DNA from: Alphaproteobacteria bacterium | Lineage (GTDB): Bacteria; Pseudomonadota; Alphaproteobacteria; Micropepsales; Micropepsaceae | Length of the DNA stretch: 7,078 nucleotides | Assembly: GCA_947373775.1 (NCBI GenBank) | Contig: CANBZE010000098.1 | Span: 1-7,078, forward strand | Direction of reading: 5' to 3' | Program-made: the position numbers and the translations under genes | Shown here: in pieces, positions 6,201 through 7,078 of the stretch | How positions within the stretch are numbered: the stretch's first letter is position 1 | How the letters are laid out: the number at the start of each line of letters is the position of its first letter | Notes under the pieces: model-generated | What the model was told of the DNA's origin: nothing | Seen by the model: only the letters and a program-made list of their open reading frames with translations | The model's database searches: none

Positions 6201-6614
6201 ATGGCAATGAGTACCAGTACTGCTGACGGCGAAGTCATGGTGGAGATGAACACCACGCCGCTTATCGACGTGATGCTCGTTCTCCTCGTTCTTCTGATCG
6301 TGACCCTGCCGGTCCAGACTCACGCGGTGAAGCTGGACATGCCTGCTCCCAACACGACCCCGCCGACGGTCATTCCCGAGACGGTGGAGTTGGGTGTGGA
6401 CTTTGACGGCACCATCACCTGGAACGGCGCGGCGGTGGATCGCAGCACCATGGACGCGTATTTCGAAGACGCGGCCAAAAAGGAGCCGCAGCCCGAAATC
6501 CACGTCAATCCCAACCGGCTGGCCAAGTATGACGCCGTTGCCCGCGTGCTGGCCGATGCCCAGCGCTTGGGTGCGACCCATATTGGTTTTAGCGGCATTG
6601 ACCAGTATAATTAG
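6201..6614 (+). CDS. exbD: ExbD (second of two), biopolymer transport protein
   Basis: This 137-residue second ExbD paralogue has the same architecture: a short cytoplasmic N-terminus, the signature MNTTPLIDVMLVLLVLLIV with essential-type Asp23 in the membrane helix, and a periplasmic domain carrying IHVNPNRLAKYDAVARVLADAQRLG. It follows the first exbD by 11 nt, and AGGTAA at 6188-6193, overlapping the upstream stop, provides a ribosome-binding site. A second in-frame ATG at 6207 is possible but less well spaced. ExbD works as a dimer in the ExbB pore, so these two could form a heterodimer or two alternative homodimers; the sequence does not decide this. Its final codons TAT-AAT-TAG coincide with a perfect -10 consensus for a possible downstream promoter. 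Confidence 0.93.
   Translation: MAMSTSTADGEVMVEMNTTPLIDVMLVLLVLLIVTLPVQTHAVKLDMPAPNTTPPTVIPETVELGVDFDGTITWNGAAVDRSTMDAYFEDAAKKEPQPEIHVNPNRLAKYDAVARVLADAQRLGATHIGFSGIDQYN
6583..6611 (+). promoter_or_regulatory. Candidate promoter at the end of exbD2, for the TPR-like gene
   Basis: TATAAT (6606-6611) is a perfect sigma-70 -10 hexamer and lies 17 nt after TTGGTT (6583-6588), which matches the -35 consensus only in its TTG. Start of transcription would be near 6618, ahead of the terminator hairpin. Because TATAAT also encodes the last two residues of ExbD (Tyr-Asn), it may be coincidental. Confidence 0.3.
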
Positions 6615-6640
6615 GCTGTGAGGGTCACGGCCGCAGGTTC

Positions 6641-6677
6641 AAAGCGCGCGGCAACCCCGCGCGCTTTTCCTTTTTTT
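6641..6677 (+). terminator. Strong intrinsic terminator after the exbD pair
   Basis: AAAGCGCGCGG (6641-6651) and CCGCGCGCTTT (6657-6667) form a perfect 11-bp stem with the loop CAACC, followed by TCC and seven T residues (6671-6677). It lies 26 nt after the second exbD stop and only 21 nt before the next start codon, so it should end or reduce transcription between the motor genes and the TPR-like gene. Confidence 0.92.
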
Positions 6678-6698
6678 GATGATCTATGAGGTCTTGTC

Positions 6699-7078
6699 AT
6701 GACTGTTCGTAAACTGCACGCCGCCCTGACGGCGCTCCTTCTGGGCACCGCCACCATCGGCGCCGCACTGGTCCTGGTGCCCACCGCCCAGGCCGCAACC
6801 GTCAGCGCCAAGGTCGGTCCGCTGCTGAAGGAAGCCCAGGCCATGATCGCGGCCAAGAATTTTGCCGGCGCCAAGGCCAGGCTGAGCGAGGCGGAGGCCG
6901 CTGCCTCCACCCCGGATGATCACGCCATCATCGCCCAGTTCAAGAGCGCGATCGCGATCTCCTCGGCCGATCCGAACACGCCCGGCGGCGCCAAGGCCAA
7001 GTTCGCCCAGGACTACAATGCCGGCAAGTTCAGGGACGTGATCGCCGACGCGGAGCATCTGAAGAAGAACAACGTCTT
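6699..7078 (+). CDS. Secreted TPR-like protein, 3'-truncated
   Basis: The frame opens at ATG 6699, preceded by GAGG (6687-6690) at 8-nt spacing, and runs through the right edge without a stop; 126 residues are visible. Residues 1-32 form a signal peptide (MTVRK, then a long hydrophobic segment ending TAQA before A33), so the mature protein should be periplasmic. Residues 42-88 (LLKEAQAMIAAKNFAGAKARL onward) and 100-126 (KFAQDYNAGKFRDVIADAEHL) have the helix pairs with small residues and the AxxxGKFxxAIxxAE pattern typical of tetratricopeptide-like repeats. Such proteins are often encoded next to TonB/ExbB/ExbD genes in proteobacteria and may serve as scaffolds for the Ton machinery; a role here is inferred from position. 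The gene lies behind a strong terminator, so its expression may be set separately. The rest of the protein is not visible. Confidence 0.82.
   Translation, partial: MTVRKLHAALTALLLGTATIGAALVLVPTAQAATVSAKVGPLLKEAQAMIAAKNFAGAKARLSEAEAAASTPDDHAIIAQFKSAIAISSADPNTPGGAKAKFAQDYNAGKFRDVIADAEHLKKNNV

Overview
The window looks like a chromosomal segment from a GC-rich alphaproteobacterium. This rests on the codon bias, the style of the C-terminal autotransporter barrel, the cysteine-pair TonB C-terminal domain, and the tonB-exbB-exbD-exbD-TPR gene order. That order fits Caulobacterales/Rhizomicrobium-like or sphingomonad-like genomes; the exact genus is an inference I cannot fix. There are no rRNA or tRNA genes, CRISPR arrays, IS elements or phage genes.

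Layout. (1) Positions 3-3212 (+) hold the C-terminal 1069 residues of a large type V autotransporter whose start lies upstream of the window: a Gly/Ser/Thr/Asn-rich beta-helical passenger followed by an outer-membrane beta-barrel. (2) A symmetrical hairpin at 3230-3259 serves as a bidirectional terminator between this gene and the convergent gene. (3) Positions 3270-3728 (-) encode a glyoxalase I (GloA) with all four metal ligands. (4) A 469-bp divergent intergenic region (3729-4197) holds candidate promoters for both flanking genes, a large imperfect hairpin, a widely spaced 18-bp inverted repeat and a leader hairpin. (5) Positions 4198-6614 (+) form a compact energy-transduction operon: tonB, exbB with a signal peptide and Ala/Pro-rich periplasmic extension, and two different exbD genes in tandem. 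It ends at a strong intrinsic terminator (6641-6677). (6) Starting only 21 bp after that terminator, a secreted TPR-like protein gene (6699 onward) runs off the right edge.

How the genes work together. ExbB and the two ExbD proteins would form the proton-motive-force-driven inner-membrane motor. TonB would carry the energy across the periplasm to outer-membrane TonB-dependent transporters, none of which lies in this window. The periplasmic TPR-like protein is probably an accessory of this system, judged by position. The autotransporter and the glyoxalase appear functionally unrelated to it.

Most genes belong to known families. The least explained parts are the divergent intergenic region with its 18-bp inverted repeat, the terminator/promoter arrangement in front of the TPR gene, and the division of labour between the two ExbD proteins. 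I do not see convincing evidence for a wholly new system.
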